A stretch of 36,731 bases of DNA from an uncultured Ruminococcus sp. (GCA_902782445.1 CACZNC010000049.1:1-36731); one strand, 5' to 3'. Positions 1 to 8,496 are shown, counted from the first letter of the stretch. Numbers and translations are program-made. Notes: generated by a model not told the origin, from the sequence alone.

Positions 1-22
1 CTTTCTAGGAGTTCCTCTTTTG

Positions 23-54
23 GTTCTTTTCTCCTCGATAAAGGAGAAAAGAAC
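23..54. repeat. Perfect 13-bp inverted repeat (hairpin) with 6-nt loop
   Basis: The arms GTTCTTTTCTCCT (23-35) and AGGAGAAAAGAAC (42-54) are perfectly complementary around the loop CGATAA. No T-run follows on either strand, so it is not a classic intrinsic terminator. It lies within a low-GC stretch that shares short blocks with 16120-16166 and may belong to a dispersed element cut by the window edge. Confidence 0.6.
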
Positions 55-96
55 AGCGATATCTCTGGATGACATCATTTAGAACGGAAATAGTAT

Positions 97-145
97 GAAA
101 ACCGTCCGGGATCCCTCGACGCGGGGGACGAACCGGACGGTCCTT
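97..145. terminator. Intrinsic terminator at the end of the housekeeping run
   Basis: A perfect 9-bp stem, ACCGTCCGG (101-109) with CCGGACGGT (133-141), lies just past the stop of the glycerate kinase gene. On the minus strand the stem is followed by TTTTCAT, and on the plus strand by CCTTTTCT, so it could work in both directions. It is the natural end of the minus-strand transcript that starts at lon. Confidence 0.75.
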
Positions 146-151
146 TTCTGC

Positions 152-1309
152 TCACAGCAGGCCTGTCATGTTGTACGCCGCTTTTTCGATCAGCTCTGCC
201 GCGCGGCGCATGGATTCTTCGGCGGTCATCGGGCGGTCGGCGAGGGCGAATACGGCGTCCGTCCCCTGTTCATAGAGTTCCCGGGTCGATTCGTCGACGG
301 CGCAGAGGCAGACGGTCTTCACCCCGGGATTGACGCGCTTCGCGGCCATGGCGACGGCGAGGGGCAGTTTCCCGGTGGCGGTCTGGACGTCGGTCTTTCC
401 TTCGCCCGTCACGACGAGATCGGCGTCCCGGGCTGCCTCTTCCAGTCCGACGATTTCGAGAACGTAAGCCGCGCCGGGGGTGAGGATCCCGCCGACGAGG
501 GAGAGCCCGTATCCGAGCCCGCCTGCCGCCCCTGCACCCGCCGCACGGGACAGAGATTCCCCGGCCGCCCTGTCGCAGACTTCCGCGTACCGTTCCATAT
601 CGGCGGCAAGACGCGGAATGTCCTCTTTCTGCGCGCCCTTCTGCCGGGAATACATCCGCACGGCTCCGCGCTCCCCGTTCAGCGGGACGTCCGAATCATA
701 AAGCAGGGTCAGCTTCGTCCCCCGGAGCAGTTCCCGGACGGGGGTGAGATCGGCGGAGACGGCCCGTCCGAGATCTTCGGTCTTCGGATCGGACAAAAGC
801 GCGCCGTCCTTTCCGTAAAACCGCGCACCCAGAGCCGCGAGAGCCCCGATCCCGCCGTCCCCCGTGCCGCTGCCGCCGAGCCCGACGACGATCTCCGCCG
901 CCCCGAGCGCGAGGGCTTCCCGGATCATGCGTCCGACCCCCGCCGTGGAGCTTTTGCCGTAATCGAGCCCGTGGGACTCCGCGAACCGGATCCCCGAAGC
1001 CGCGGCCATGTCGAACACGGCGACGGGTCCCGCTTTCCCGGCGATCCATCCGAATTCCGCATCCGTCGGAAAACCGTGGGTGTCGGGGACCGTGATTCTG
1101 CGGACCCCGGCGTTTTTCGCGGACATGACGGCGCGGGCGGTCCCTTCTCCTCCGTCTCCCACGGGCAGGACCTTCACGACGGCCCCGGGATCCCGGGCGA
1201 GGACTCCGCGGCGGACGGCTTCCCCGGCTTCTTCCGAGGTGAGGCACCCCTTGAAGGAATCCGGCGCGGCCACCACCTGGAGCGGTCTATTTCTCTTCGC
1301 TTCCTTCAT
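152..1309 (-). CDS. glxK: Glycerate kinase (GlxK/GarK family)
   Basis: This 385-residue protein is likely to phosphorylate D-glycerate with ATP in the cytoplasm, feeding glycerate into glycolysis; whether the 2- or 3-phosphate is made cannot be read here. The N-terminus carries the family signature APDSFKGCLTSEEAG, followed by GDGGEGTA, and the middle has GLGGSGTGDGG, typical of the two-domain glycerate kinase fold. Length is normal (about 370-390). The ATG at 1309 overlaps the upstream gene by 23 nt and has no clear Shine-Dalgarno; a GTG at the LQVVAAPDS stretch would match the usual family N-terminus and is an alternative start. It is the last gene of the minus-strand run before the terminator at 97-145. 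Confidence 0.93.
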   Translation of the reverse strand: MKEAKRNRPLQVVAAPDSFKGCLTSEEAGEAVRRGVLARDPGAVVKVLPVGDGGEGTARAVMSAKNAGVRRITVPDTHGFPTDAEFGWIAGKAGPVAVFDMAAASGIRFAESHGLDYGKSSTAGVGRMIREALALGAAEIVVGLGGSGTGDGGIGALAALGARFYGKDGALLSDPKTEDLGRAVSADLTPVRELLRGTKLTLLYDSDVPLNGERGAVRMYSRQKGAQKEDIPRLAADMERYAEVCDRAAGESLSRAAGAGAAGGLGYGLSLVGGILTPGAAYVLEIVGLEEAARDADLVVTGEGKTDVQTATGKLPLAVAMAAKRVNPGVKTVCLCAVDESTRELYEQGTDAVFALADRPMTAEESMRRAAELIEKAAYNMTGLL

Positions 1310-1709
1310 AATGACAGGGGGAGAGGTAGAATTTGTGCAGATCGATCCCGAGCCGACCGTCCTTCATGGGGCGGAAGCTCCAGCGGCGGATGCTCTCCGG
1401 GTCCGCGGCGGCCTCCTCTATGTAGACGAACGGGATCTCCGCCCGGTTCAGAAACGCCATCACGCCCCGCACGAGCACGGTCACGGCTTCGTCGTCTTCC
1501 GATCCGGGCATGACGCCCACCGAGCGGATCACGGCTTCCTCCGGGGCGTAGGTGAACTGACAGAGACCGATGAGGGCGGTCACTTCCTTCGCGTCGTCGG
1601 ACAGTTCTCCGGCGTAGAACGCGAAGGTGTTTTCATAATACGGGCATCCGACGGCGCGGGCGATCTGCTCCTGCAGTTCCCGGGAGCGGACGGGCTGGAC
1701 TTCGAACAT
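1287..1709 (-). CDS. GNAT-like acetyltransferase, small
   Basis: A 140-residue cytoplasmic protein. The order of predicted strands and helices, and the segment reading IRSVGVMPGSEDDEAVTVLV, resemble the acetyl-CoA binding motif A of GNAT N-acetyltransferases, followed by a second half with YIEEAAADPESIRRWSFRP resembling the C-terminal motif B. The classic Q/RxxGxG/A phosphate loop is not well conserved, so activity is uncertain and the assignment is by overall pattern only. The start has a GAGGT ribosome binding site 5 nt upstream. It lies 15 nt downstream of the pseudouridine synthase gene and overlaps the glycerate kinase start, so the genes are probably co-transcribed. The substrate is unknown. 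Confidence 0.75.
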   Translation of the reverse strand: MFEVQPVRSRELQEQIARAVGCPYYENTFAFYAGELSDDAKEVTALIGLCQFTYAPEEAVIRSVGVMPGSEDDEAVTVLVRGVMAFLNRAEIPFVYIEEAAADPESIRRWSFRPMKDGRLGIDLHKFYLSPCHYEGSEEK

Positions 1710-1724
1710 CTTGTACCTCGCAGG

Positions 1725-2483
1725 TCAGTGGATGGATTTGAGATAGGCGGTCTCTTCGGGGGTGAGGCGCCGCCAATTGCCCGGGGCGATCCCTTTCAGC
1801 GAGAGTTCCCCGATGGCGATGCGCGTGAGGCGGGAGAGGGTGACGCCGTAGTGGGCGCAGATCTTGCGGATCTCCCGGTTCCTCCCCTCCCAGAGCGTGA
1901 AACGGACCACGGTGGTGTTCGCGCCTCCCTGCTTCGCGTAGCGGACGAAATCGACGCCGAAGGGGCGGAGCATGTAGCCCTCCAGTTCAAAGGGTTCCGC
2001 CAGCGCGGCGAGATCTTCCTCCGTCAGAAGGGCGTTCAGGGTGGCGAGATACTGCTTCGGAACCTCGTGGGAGGGATGGAGCAGGCGGTTGGTCACTTCT
2101 CCGTCGTCCGTGCAGAGCAGGAGCCCGTCGGACCAGAGATCGAGCCGTCCCACGGGATAGACCCGCGTCCCCACGTCCCGGATCAGGTCCGCCACGGTCT
2201 TCCGCCCCCCGTCGTCCGACATGGTGGTGACGTACCCCGCCGGCTTGTTGAGCAGGATATAGGTGTAGTCCCCCCCGGATCCGGCCGGACGCGGGACGAC
2301 GGGCTTTCCGCGCACTGTCACCGTGTCCTCCCCCGGCGTGATCTTCTGCCCGAGGGAGGCGGGGATCCCGTTGACCGAGACGTGCCCGGCCAGGATCTCC
2401 TTTTCCGACGCGCGCCGGGACATGACGCCGCAGTCGGTGAGATATTTCTGGAGTCGTATGGGTTCCATGTTTTTCTGTTGCAT
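1725..2483 (-). CDS. rluB: rRNA pseudouridine synthase, RsuA/RluB family
   Basis: A 252-residue enzyme that isomerises uridine to pseudouridine in ribosomal RNA. An N-terminal S4 RNA-binding domain (about residues 8-55: RLQKYLTDCGVMSRRASE) is followed by the catalytic domain, with LLNKPAGYVTT and the motif GRLD, whose Asp115 is the expected catalytic residue (GRLDLWSDGLLL). The C-terminus has the family's EGRNREIRKI motif. Length is typical of RluB/RsuA. A second ATG lies five codons in (MEPIRLQ) and is an alternative start. The gene begins 5 nt after the stop of dacF, so translation is probably coupled. Whether it modifies 23S or 16S rRNA cannot be decided by eye. Confidence 0.93.
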   Translation of the reverse strand: MQQKNMEPIRLQKYLTDCGVMSRRASEKEILAGHVSVNGIPASLGQKITPGEDTVTVRGKPVVPRPAGSGGDYTYILLNKPAGYVTTMSDDGGRKTVADLIRDVGTRVYPVGRLDLWSDGLLLCTDDGEVTNRLLHPSHEVPKQYLATLNALLTEEDLAALAEPFELEGYMLRPFGVDFVRYAKQGGANTTVVRFTLWEGRNREIRKICAHYGVTLSRLTRIAIGELSLKGIAPGNWRRLTPEETAYLKSIH

Positions 2484-2488
2484 GTGAT

Positions 2489-3625
2489 TTATCCGGTTTG
2501 CTCCGCACCCCTGAAGATCTCCGTCAGTTTCCCGAAGAGGGACGGAGGCGCCGCGGGGGCGGGAATATCGGAGGCGGCGTACAGCGGGACGGATCCGATC
2601 TCCCCCTCCGCCGACGAATAGACGACCCGGCCGACCTCCTCCCCCGCGCGGACAGGCGGAAAGAGCAGCCGCTTCGTCTCGATCCGCGCCGCGATCTCAG
2701 GAACGGGACCGAAGAAGATCCGCCCGAGTTCTTCCCGGTTCGAGGCGTGGATGCATCCGCCCGGAGCCGTGGGGCAGGGGATCCGAACGTCCAGCGCGCC
2801 GGATCTCGCCAGTGTCACGGCATGACAGCGGGGAAAGGCGGCGTCGTAGAGGGAGGCGTGATCCCGCCAGTCGTCCGGGGCGTTCAGGGTCACGGCGATG
2901 AGCATCACCCCGTCCCTTTCCGCGGCGGTCACGAGACAGCGTCCGCTTCGTTTCGTGAATCCGGTCTTGACGCCGATCACATCTCCCCGCTCTCTCAGCA
3001 GGCGGTTGTGATTGAGCAGGACCCGGGTGCCCTCCGTCTTCGGGATCTCGTGCCGCGGGGAGGCGACCATCTTCCGGAAAGTTTCGTTTTCCATCGCCGC
3101 GGCGGTCAGAATCGCCAGATCCCGGGCCGTGGTGTAGTGCTCCGGGTCGTCGAGACCGTGGGGATTGACGAAATGCGTGTCTATGAGCCCAAGCTCCGCG
3201 GCCTTTTCGTTCATCAGATCGGCAAAAGCCCCGGTCCCGCCCGAGATCCCGTAAGCCAGAGCCTCGGCGGCGTCGTTCGCGCTTTCGAGCAGGAGAGCCC
3301 AGAGCAGTTCTTCGACGGTCCGCTCCTCCCCGGGTTTCAGTCCGATCCCGGATCCCTCCACCCGGCAGGCCTCGGGAGCCGCCGCGATCACCGTATCGGG
3401 AGGAACGGCTTCCAGCGCGGCGAGGGCGGTCATGATCTTTGTCGTCGAGGCCATCGGGAGCCGTTCGGAGGCGTTCTTCTCATAGAGGAAAGTCCCGGTC
3501 GACGGTTCGTAGAGGCAGGCGGCCCCGGCGGACACATCGGGCAGATCCGTCCCGGGAACGGAGGCCGAAACCGCGGACGGAAGGAGGAAAAAGAAGGCGA
3601 GCAGAAGGATAGCGAAGCGTTTCAT
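2489..3625 (-). CDS. dacF: D-alanyl-D-alanine carboxypeptidase (DacF-type, S11)
   Basis: A 378-residue penicillin-binding protein that trims the terminal D-Ala from peptidoglycan stem peptides outside the membrane. A signal peptide is visible (MKRF, a hydrophobic run, then SAVSA around residues 17-21). The three active-site motifs are complete: STTK (Ser60, Lys63), SAN (115-117) and KTG (220-222, KTGFTKRSG). The C-terminal region (about 265-378) is beta-rich and matches the PBP5/6 C-terminal domain; no obvious amphipathic membrane anchor helix remains, so attachment is uncertain. Proximity to gerW and scpAB is common in Clostridia. DacF in Bacillus acts on forespore peptidoglycan, but here the sporulation role is inference. 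Confidence 0.95.
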   Translation of the reverse strand: MKRFAILLLAFFFLLPSAVSASVPGTDLPDVSAGAACLYEPSTGTFLYEKNASERLPMASTTKIMTALAALEAVPPDTVIAAAPEACRVEGSGIGLKPGEERTVEELLWALLLESANDAAEALAYGISGGTGAFADLMNEKAAELGLIDTHFVNPHGLDDPEHYTTARDLAILTAAAMENETFRKMVASPRHEIPKTEGTRVLLNHNRLLRERGDVIGVKTGFTKRSGRCLVTAAERDGVMLIAVTLNAPDDWRDHASLYDAAFPRCHAVTLARSGALDVRIPCPTAPGGCIHASNREELGRIFFGPVPEIAARIETKRLLFPPVRAGEEVGRVVYSSAEGEIGSVPLYAASDIPAPAAPPSLFGKLTEIFRGAEQTG

Positions 3626-3736
3626 GACGGATCACCTCGGGATCAGGCCGATCCGAAAAAGACGGACCGCGCCGAATACGACATTACAGCCGTCAGTATG
3701 CGCTCCGATCCGTCCGATTATCCCCGGAGAATTCCG

Positions 3737-4165
3737 TCAGATCTTGTTCTCTTCTCCTTTTTTGGAGAAAACGCCTTTGATGCGTTCGAGCAAATCGGGG
3801 GACCGCTCGAGGAATCCGACCACCTGCGAGACCGCGTCGGCCGGAGCCGTGGAGGAGGCGGAGGTCGAGACGTTCAGAACGCTGACTTCTCCCTCCTTGT
3901 TTACGACGAGAAAGGCCACGGGCGTGACGGAGACGCCGGTGCCCCCGCCGCCGCCGAAATTGTTCGGTTTGTTCGACACGTCCTTCTTGCCCGCGTAGTC
4001 GATGCCGCCGGACGCGTAGCCGACGCTCACCTTCGAGATCGGGATGATGGTGGTGCCCGCCGCGGTCTCGATGGGATTGCCCACCACCGTGTTGGGGTCC
4101 AGCATGGCGCGGATGGAGTCGAGGGAAGTTTTCGTGATGTCGCCGATTCGGTTGTTGTCTGCCAT
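3737..4165 (-). CDS. ytfJ: GerW family sporulation protein (YtfJ)
   Basis: A 142-residue protein of the YtfJ/GerW family, known in Bacillus as a spore protein needed for normal germination. The N-terminal motif DPNTVVGNPIET and the TTIIPISKVSVGYASGG stretch are family signatures, followed by a glycine-rich loop (NNFGGGGGTGVSV) and a VAFLVV strand. The C-terminal helix (about 105-130) ends in a charged tail. The start is supported by AGGAGGT 7 nt upstream. It lies between the DUF2953 gene and dacF, the order often seen in clostridial genomes. Its presence is the main hint in this window that the host lineage is, or was, spore-forming. Confidence 0.95.
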   Translation of the reverse strand: MADNNRIGDITKTSLDSIRAMLDPNTVVGNPIETAAGTTIIPISKVSVGYASGGIDYAGKKDVSNKPNNFGGGGGTGVSVTPVAFLVVNKEGEVSVLNVSTSASSTAPADAVSQVVGFLERSPDLLERIKGVFSKKGEENKI

Positions 4166-4218
4166 AACGACCTCCTGTGTGCAGGGGAATGATGCGGTTT
4201 GATTTCGGAAAAAGGGAT

Positions 4219-4944
4219 TCAGGCGCGCGCCTCTTCGATCTTCTGTCCGATGAACCAGACGAGGGCGTGCCAGCCGATGCGGATAAAGGAGAATATGCGG
4301 ATCTTCAGGCTGAGATCCACGCGGAAAACCGTTTTCTCCGCGCAGAAGTCCGCCCGCACCGAGATGTCGCGATTCGTTCTCGGACGGAGGGCGGTCTTGT
4401 TCCGGAGCAGTTCCAGCAGAAGGGAAGAGGCCGCGCAGATCCGCCCGTAGTTCAGAGCGACAGCCGCGGCGTCCGGTCCGCCCACCGTGATATCCAGCCG
4501 CCTGATGTCGGTGTGGAAATACGAGGCCAGTTTCGGAAGCTCCCCGAGGACGAATTCGACCAGCGCGAGGATCGTTTCGATCTTGGAGGCGGCGTTCGAT
4601 TCGTCGGGATTATCCGCCGCCGTTTTCGCGGCCTCGGCGAGCTTTGCGGCCTCTTTCTTCCTGCGGTCCTTTTCTGCCTTCTCGGCTTTTTTCCGGGCGG
4701 CCTTTTCCGCTTTTTTCCTGGCTTCGGCCCGGTCTTTTTCGAGCCGCTTTTCGTGCTTTTCGCGGGTGAAGTCCTTCTCGTTCAGCGGCTTTTTCGGCTT
4801 CGACGGCACCAGGGTGAGGACCACGGGACCGACTCCCGCCCGCACCCTCAGCTCGTCTTCCAGCCGGAGATAGACCTTGATTTTGAGCGAAAAGATCAGG
4901 GCGAAAAAGAGAACGATGCCGAGGATGATGTAGAGCGCGATCAT
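4219..4944 (-). CDS. DUF2953 domain protein with charged coiled-coil insert
   Basis: A 241-residue protein with an N-terminal membrane segment (IALYIILGIVLFFALIFSL, residues 2-20) followed by a short beta region (KIKVYLRLEDELRVRAGVG), a very charged Lys/Ala/Glu/Arg helix (about residues 50-115), and a C-terminal domain resembling DUF2953 (about 120-241). DUF2953 genes typically sit directly upstream of ytfJ in spore formers, as here. The start was set at ATG 4944: the frame is open further upstream, but that part lies over scpB and reads like a shadow. The long charged helix is an expansion relative to short family members as I recall them. Function is unknown; a role at the spore or cell membrane is inferred from context only. 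Confidence 0.88.
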   Translation of the reverse strand: MIALYIILGIVLFFALIFSLKIKVYLRLEDELRVRAGVGPVVLTLVPSKPKKPLNEKDFTREKHEKRLEKDRAEARKKAEKAARKKAEKAEKDRRKKEAAKLAEAAKTAADNPDESNAASKIETILALVEFVLGELPKLASYFHTDIRRLDITVGGPDAAAVALNYGRICAASSLLLELLRNKTALRPRTNRDISVRADFCAEKTVFRVDLSLKIRIFSFIRIGWHALVWFIGQKIEEARA

Positions 4945-4970
4945 GTCCGGCCCGCCTCCCTTCGCGTTTT

Positions 4971-5591
4971 TTATCCTTCTTCGGGTTCTCCGAAGAAGGA
5001 GGATCCCGGGGTGATTTCGATGTTCTCGCCCGTGTCGGTTTTCAGCTTGACGGCGGGGAGTTCGTCCAGCGCGCCGATGCCGAAGACCCGGAGAAAATCG
5101 GTGGTGGTGCGGTAGAGAGTGGGACGCCCCGGAACGTCCAGCCTGCCGCAGGGTTCGATGAGATTCTTTTCGAGCAGGGCGTTCACCGCATAGGAGGAAT
5201 CCACCCCCCGCACGGCGTCCACGAAGGTCCTCGTGCTCGGCTGGTTGTAGGCGATCACCGCCAGCACCTCCAGCAGGGAGCCCGAGAGCCGCCCGCCCCG
5301 CCGGATGCCGAGAGCCTGTTTGATCTCCGCGCCGTACTGCTCTTTCGTGCAGAGCTGGCAGGAATCCGGGTAGCGCGCCAGCATCACGCCTCTCGGAAGA
5401 TCCGAATTGTTGTAGCCGGCGGCCATCTTTTCCACGGCGTCGGCGCATTCCGCGGGGGTCAGCCCGAGCACTTCTCCCAGACGCGCGTAGGTCAGGGGAT
5501 GACCGGCGGCGAAGAGGCAGGCCTCGATCACCGCGAACTGCTCGTCGGGAGAGCGGGAGACCGGGACCCCGCCGTTTTCCGTTTCCGTCAT
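4971..5591 (-). CDS. scpB: Segregation and condensation protein B (ScpB)
   Basis: A 206-residue winged-helix (kleisin-associated, kite) protein. With ScpA and SMC it forms the bacterial condensin complex for chromosome compaction and segregation. Family features include the N-terminal FAVIEACLFAAGHPLT, the segment RRGGRLSGSLLEVLAVIAYNQP and the C-terminal GRLDVPGRPTLYRTTTDFLRVFG, all diagnostic for ScpB. Two winged-helix domains are expected at about residues 18-90 and 95-175; the acidic C-terminal tail is usual. It follows scpA with a 31-nt gap in the usual order. The ribosome binding site is weak (GGAG about 15 nt upstream), so coupling to scpA may help translation. Confidence 0.96.
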   Translation of the reverse strand: MTETENGGVPVSRSPDEQFAVIEACLFAAGHPLTYARLGEVLGLTPAECADAVEKMAAGYNNSDLPRGVMLARYPDSCQLCTKEQYGAEIKQALGIRRGGRLSGSLLEVLAVIAYNQPSTRTFVDAVRGVDSSYAVNALLEKNLIEPCGRLDVPGRPTLYRTTTDFLRVFGIGALDELPAVKLKTDTGENIEITPGSSFFGEPEEG

Positions 5592-5622
5592 GTTTGTCTC
5601 TGAAACTCCGTAGTCTCTGGAA

Positions 5623-6399
5623 TCAATAAATATCCGTGCTGAGATTGGCGGCCGCGATCTCTTCTTCCGTCGCCGCCAGCCTCAGTTCCACATGGGCGTC
5701 CATGTCCGACACGCCGTCCTCCGCCGGGATCTCGTCCAGCGCGACGATGTGGGATTTCAACAGTTCGAGGATCCCGATGAACTTCGCCACGCATTCGGAG
5801 CGGTCCGCGGAATCCCGGAAATACCCGTCCAGCCAGAGGTTCTGCTCTTTCAGCTTCGAAATCAGCGTCCCCATCACCGTTTCCACCGGGATCCGCGGCG
5901 CGTGGACGATCTCCTCGAAGGCGGTGTGGGCGGTCTTCTCCGTCAGGCGCGCTTCCGTCAGCACCCGGCTGAGGGCGGCCCGGAGCAGATCCGCGTCGTG
6001 GTCGGCCACGTAGGTCCGGTCGGGGGAAATGTCGTCCTGTTCCTTCGCCGTCCGGGTCCCGTAGATGTCGAAGAGCCCGGAGAGCTCCGCGGCCGCCAGT
6101 TTCGCGCGCCGGTATTCCATCAGGGCGTCGGCCAGGGGCTTGCGGGGGTCCTCGTTCTTCGCGGGATCCCGGGGCAGGAGCATCCGGCTTTTGATGAGCA
6201 TGAGCTCCGCGGCCATCGAGAGGAATTCGCAGGCCAGTTCCACGTCCCGCTCTTCGGCGTCCCGGATGTAGTCCATGTACTGGTCGCAGAGCAGGTCGAT
6301 CGGCACGTCCGCAATGTCCATCTTGTGCTTTTCGACGAGCGTCAGCAGAAGATCCAGCGGACCTTCGAAGGCTTCGATCCTGTATCGGAGAGCTTCCAT
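5623..6399 (-). CDS. scpA: Segregation and condensation protein A (ScpA, kleisin)
   Basis: A 258-residue kleisin that bridges the SMC heads and recruits ScpB. The N-terminal sequence YRIEAFEGPLDLLLTLVEKH, followed by MDIADVPIDLLCDQYMDYI, is the diagnostic ScpA start. AADELMLIKSRMLLPR-like residues (AAELMLIKSRMLLPRDP) follow near residue 70, and a C-terminal winged helix occupies about residues 175-245. Length is normal. It starts 4 nt after the stop of the M50 protease gene, so translation is probably coupled, and it is followed by scpB. Confidence 0.96.
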   Translation of the reverse strand: MEALRYRIEAFEGPLDLLLTLVEKHKMDIADVPIDLLCDQYMDYIRDAEERDVELACEFLSMAAELMLIKSRMLLPRDPAKNEDPRKPLADALMEYRRAKLAAAELSGLFDIYGTRTAKEQDDISPDRTYVADHDADLLRAALSRVLTEARLTEKTAHTAFEEIVHAPRIPVETVMGTLISKLKEQNLWLDGYFRDSADRSECVAKFIGILELLKSHIVALDEIPAEDGVSDMDAHVELRLAATEEEIAAANLSTDIY

Positions 6400-6403
6400 C
6401 GCG

Positions 6404-7093
6404 TCACCCGATGCGGAAGAAGGGGATCCGGGTGATGACCCAGTCCATCAGGGAATACAGCCCGTTCACGCCGAACATGAGGGGCTTCGAGAGCAGTCCC
6501 AGCCAGAGCAGGAGCATCAGCCCGAGCTGGATGTACCGCTCGTACTGCATCACGCCGAAATAGTACTTCGGGGGCAGCCAGACGAGGAAGATCCGCGATC
6601 CGTCCAGCGGCGGGCAGGGGATCAGATTGAAGACCCCGAGGGAGATATTGAGAATGACGAAGGACTGCGCCATCCTCAGCCCCGCCATCCAGAGCCGCGT
6701 GCCGAATTCCGAGGAGGGCGGGAAGGCCGTCGAGAGGAAGAACAGAAGATGCAGAAGGAAGAGCCCGAGAAACGCCATGATGAAATTGGCCGCGGGACCG
6801 GCGAGGGCTGTGAGGGCGAAATCCCGCCGGTTGTTTTTGAAATAGCGGGCGTTCACGGGGACGGGCCGCGCCCAGCCGAATCCGAAGAACACCATGCAGA
6901 GCGTGCCCACCGGGTCGAGGTGCTTCAGCGGATTGAGGGTCAGCCTTCCGAGATTGCGCGCCGTGGGGTCCCCGAGTTTCCATGCCATCCACCCGTGCGC
7001 GAATTCGTGTCCGCTCAGGGCGAGCAGGATGCAGGGCAGGGTCAGCAGAAAGCTCAAAGGATCGGAGAGAAGTCCGGACAGTCTCGAGATCAT
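6404..7093 (-). CDS. Site-2 protease family protein (M50B, YwhC-like)
   Basis: A 229-residue multi-pass membrane zinc metalloprotease-like protein. The zinc-binding motif HEFAH (residues 29-33) lies in the first membrane helix and the second conserved motif NLIPCPPLDG (156-165) supplies the third ligand, Asp164. Further hydrophobic segments lie at about 64-75, 95-125, 140-158 and 190-205. The gene is commonly located just before scpA-scpB in Firmicutes, as here. Substrates of this subfamily are largely unknown; it lacks the PDZ domain of RseP. All metal ligands are present, so it is probably active. Confidence 0.92.
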   Translation of the reverse strand: MISRLSGLLSDPLSFLLTLPCILLALSGHEFAHGWMAWKLGDPTARNLGRLTLNPLKHLDPVGTLCMVFFGFGWARPVPVNARYFKNNRRDFALTALAGPAANFIMAFLGLFLLHLLFFLSTAFPPSSEFGTRLWMAGLRMAQSFVILNISLGVFNLIPCPPLDGSRIFLVWLPPKYYFGVMQYERYIQLGLMLLLWLGLLSKPLMFGVNGLYSLMDWVITRIPFFRIG

Positions 7094-7116
7094 GAAAATT
7101 CCTTTCGGGTTTCGGT

Positions 7117-7160
7117 ACCGATTTCACAGGGAAACAATGCGGACGCTTCTGTGTGAATCG
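7117..7160. repeat. Imperfect inverted repeat between lysA and the M50 gene
   Basis: The arms CCGATTTCACAG (7117-7128) and CTGTGTGAATCGG (7148-7160) pair almost fully with one bulge. There is no T-run, so it is not an obvious terminator. It lies in the 80-nt gap between lysA and the protease gene and could be an RNA processing or stability hairpin. Confidence 0.4.
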
Positions 7161-7173
7161 GAGAGGCGGTCCG

Positions 7174-8472
7174 TCAGAGATCGAGGGCGGTGAGGTCCTC
7201 GTAAGTCTCCCGGCGGACGGCGATCTCCGCGCCCCGCTTCGAGAGCAGAACGAGCGGAGGACGCGGGATGCGGTTGTAGTTCGAGGCCATCGAATAGTTG
7301 TAGGCCCCGGTGACGAGCACTGCGATGATGTCCCCCCGTTTCGGTTCGGCGAGGACGGCATCCTCGGAGAGAAGATCCCCGCTCTCGCAGCACCGTCCGG
7401 CAACCGTGCAGGGGAAATCCGCCGGTGCGGAGGCGCGGGAGGCGTTGACGATCGTGTATCTGGACTGGTAGAGGGCGTAGCGCGGGTTGTCCGGCATCCC
7501 CCCGTCCACGGAGACGTAGTTGCGGAACCCGGGGATGCTCTTCACCGTCCCGCAGGTGTAAAGGGTGCATCCCGCGGCGGCCACGATCGAGCGTCCCGGC
7601 TCCATCACGACGGCCGGTTTTTCCACGCCGTAGAGGGCGCACATCCGGTCGATCTCCGCGCCGAGTCTTGCGATGTTCCCCCGGATATCCACCTCCGGAT
7701 CGTCCTCCACGTAGCGGACGCCGAAGCCCCCGCCGAGATTGAGGATCTTCGCCTCGAACCCGAAATCCGCCCGGACCTTCGCGATGAAGGCGAGCATGAT
7801 GTCGCAGGCGTCCTCGAAGGGCTCGGTGTCGAAGATCTGGGACCCGACGTGGCAGTGGAAGCCGTCGAGGACGAGATGGGAGCAGCCGAGGGCGTCCCGG
7901 ACGAATCCGAAGGCCTGCCCCGTGGCGACGGCGACGCCGAATTTCGAATCGACGCTCCCCGTGACGATCTTCTTGTGGGTGTGGGGGTCGATGCCGGGGG
8001 TGATGCGGAGCAGGATCCGGGGACGGGCGTCCTTCTCCGCGGCGATCTTTTCGAGGGCGCACAGCTCGTCCCAGCCGTCGACGACGATGTGGCCGACGCC
8101 GAGATCGAGGGCATAGCGCAGATCCTCGTCCGTCTTGTTGTTCCCGTGGAAGAAGACTTTCTCCATCGGGAATCCGGCTTTATAGGCGGTGTGGAGTTCG
8201 CCGGGGGACACGCAGTCCGCCGCCAGTCCCTCTTCCGCGATGACCGAGTAGATCTTCTTGCAGCAGAGGGCTTTTCCGGCGTAGGCGGGCAGGGAGGAGC
8301 CGCCGAAGGATTCCCGGAACGCTTCCCGGTAAAGGCGGCACTGGGCCCGGACCGCGTCCTCGTCGAGGAAATACGCCGGGGTGCCGAATTGCTCCGCGAG
8401 CTCGCAGGCGTCGAATCCGGCGACGGTGAGATGCCCGGCGGCGTTCACGTCAAAGGAGGGGTGAAGAAGCAT
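7174..8472 (-). CDS. lysA: Diaminopimelate decarboxylase
   Basis: A 432-residue PLP enzyme (alanine-racemase fold type III) that decarboxylates meso-diaminopimelate to L-lysine, the last step of lysine synthesis. The PLP lysine is expected in AYAGKALCC (Lys67). HVGSQI, NLGGGFGVRY, EPGRS and CESGD (the catalytic Cys with the dimer-partner active site) are all present, in the usual order. The C-terminal AYNYSMASNYN motif is also complete. Length is normal. It lies 24 nt after engB on the same strand and is likely part of the lon-engB transcript. No lysine riboswitch or T-box was seen upstream. Confidence 0.97.
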   Translation of the reverse strand: MLLHPSFDVNAAGHLTVAGFDACELAEQFGTPAYFLDEDAVRAQCRLYREAFRESFGGSSLPAYAGKALCCKKIYSVIAEEGLAADCVSPGELHTAYKAGFPMEKVFFHGNNKTDEDLRYALDLGVGHIVVDGWDELCALEKIAAEKDARPRILLRITPGIDPHTHKKIVTGSVDSKFGVAVATGQAFGFVRDALGCSHLVLDGFHCHVGSQIFDTEPFEDACDIMLAFIAKVRADFGFEAKILNLGGGFGVRYVEDDPEVDIRGNIARLGAEIDRMCALYGVEKPAVVMEPGRSIVAAAGCTLYTCGTVKSIPGFRNYVSVDGGMPDNPRYALYQSRYTIVNASRASAPADFPCTVAGRCCESGDLLSEDAVLAEPKRGDIIAVLVTGAYNYSMASNYNRIPRPPLVLLSKRGAEIAVRRETYEDLTALDL

Positions 8473-8496
8473 GGAGACCTCTTTCTCTTTTCATGT

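Noticed and set aside
8473..8496. Lysine riboswitch or T-box upstream of lysA
   Set aside because: The gap between engB and lysA is only 24 nt, too short for either element.
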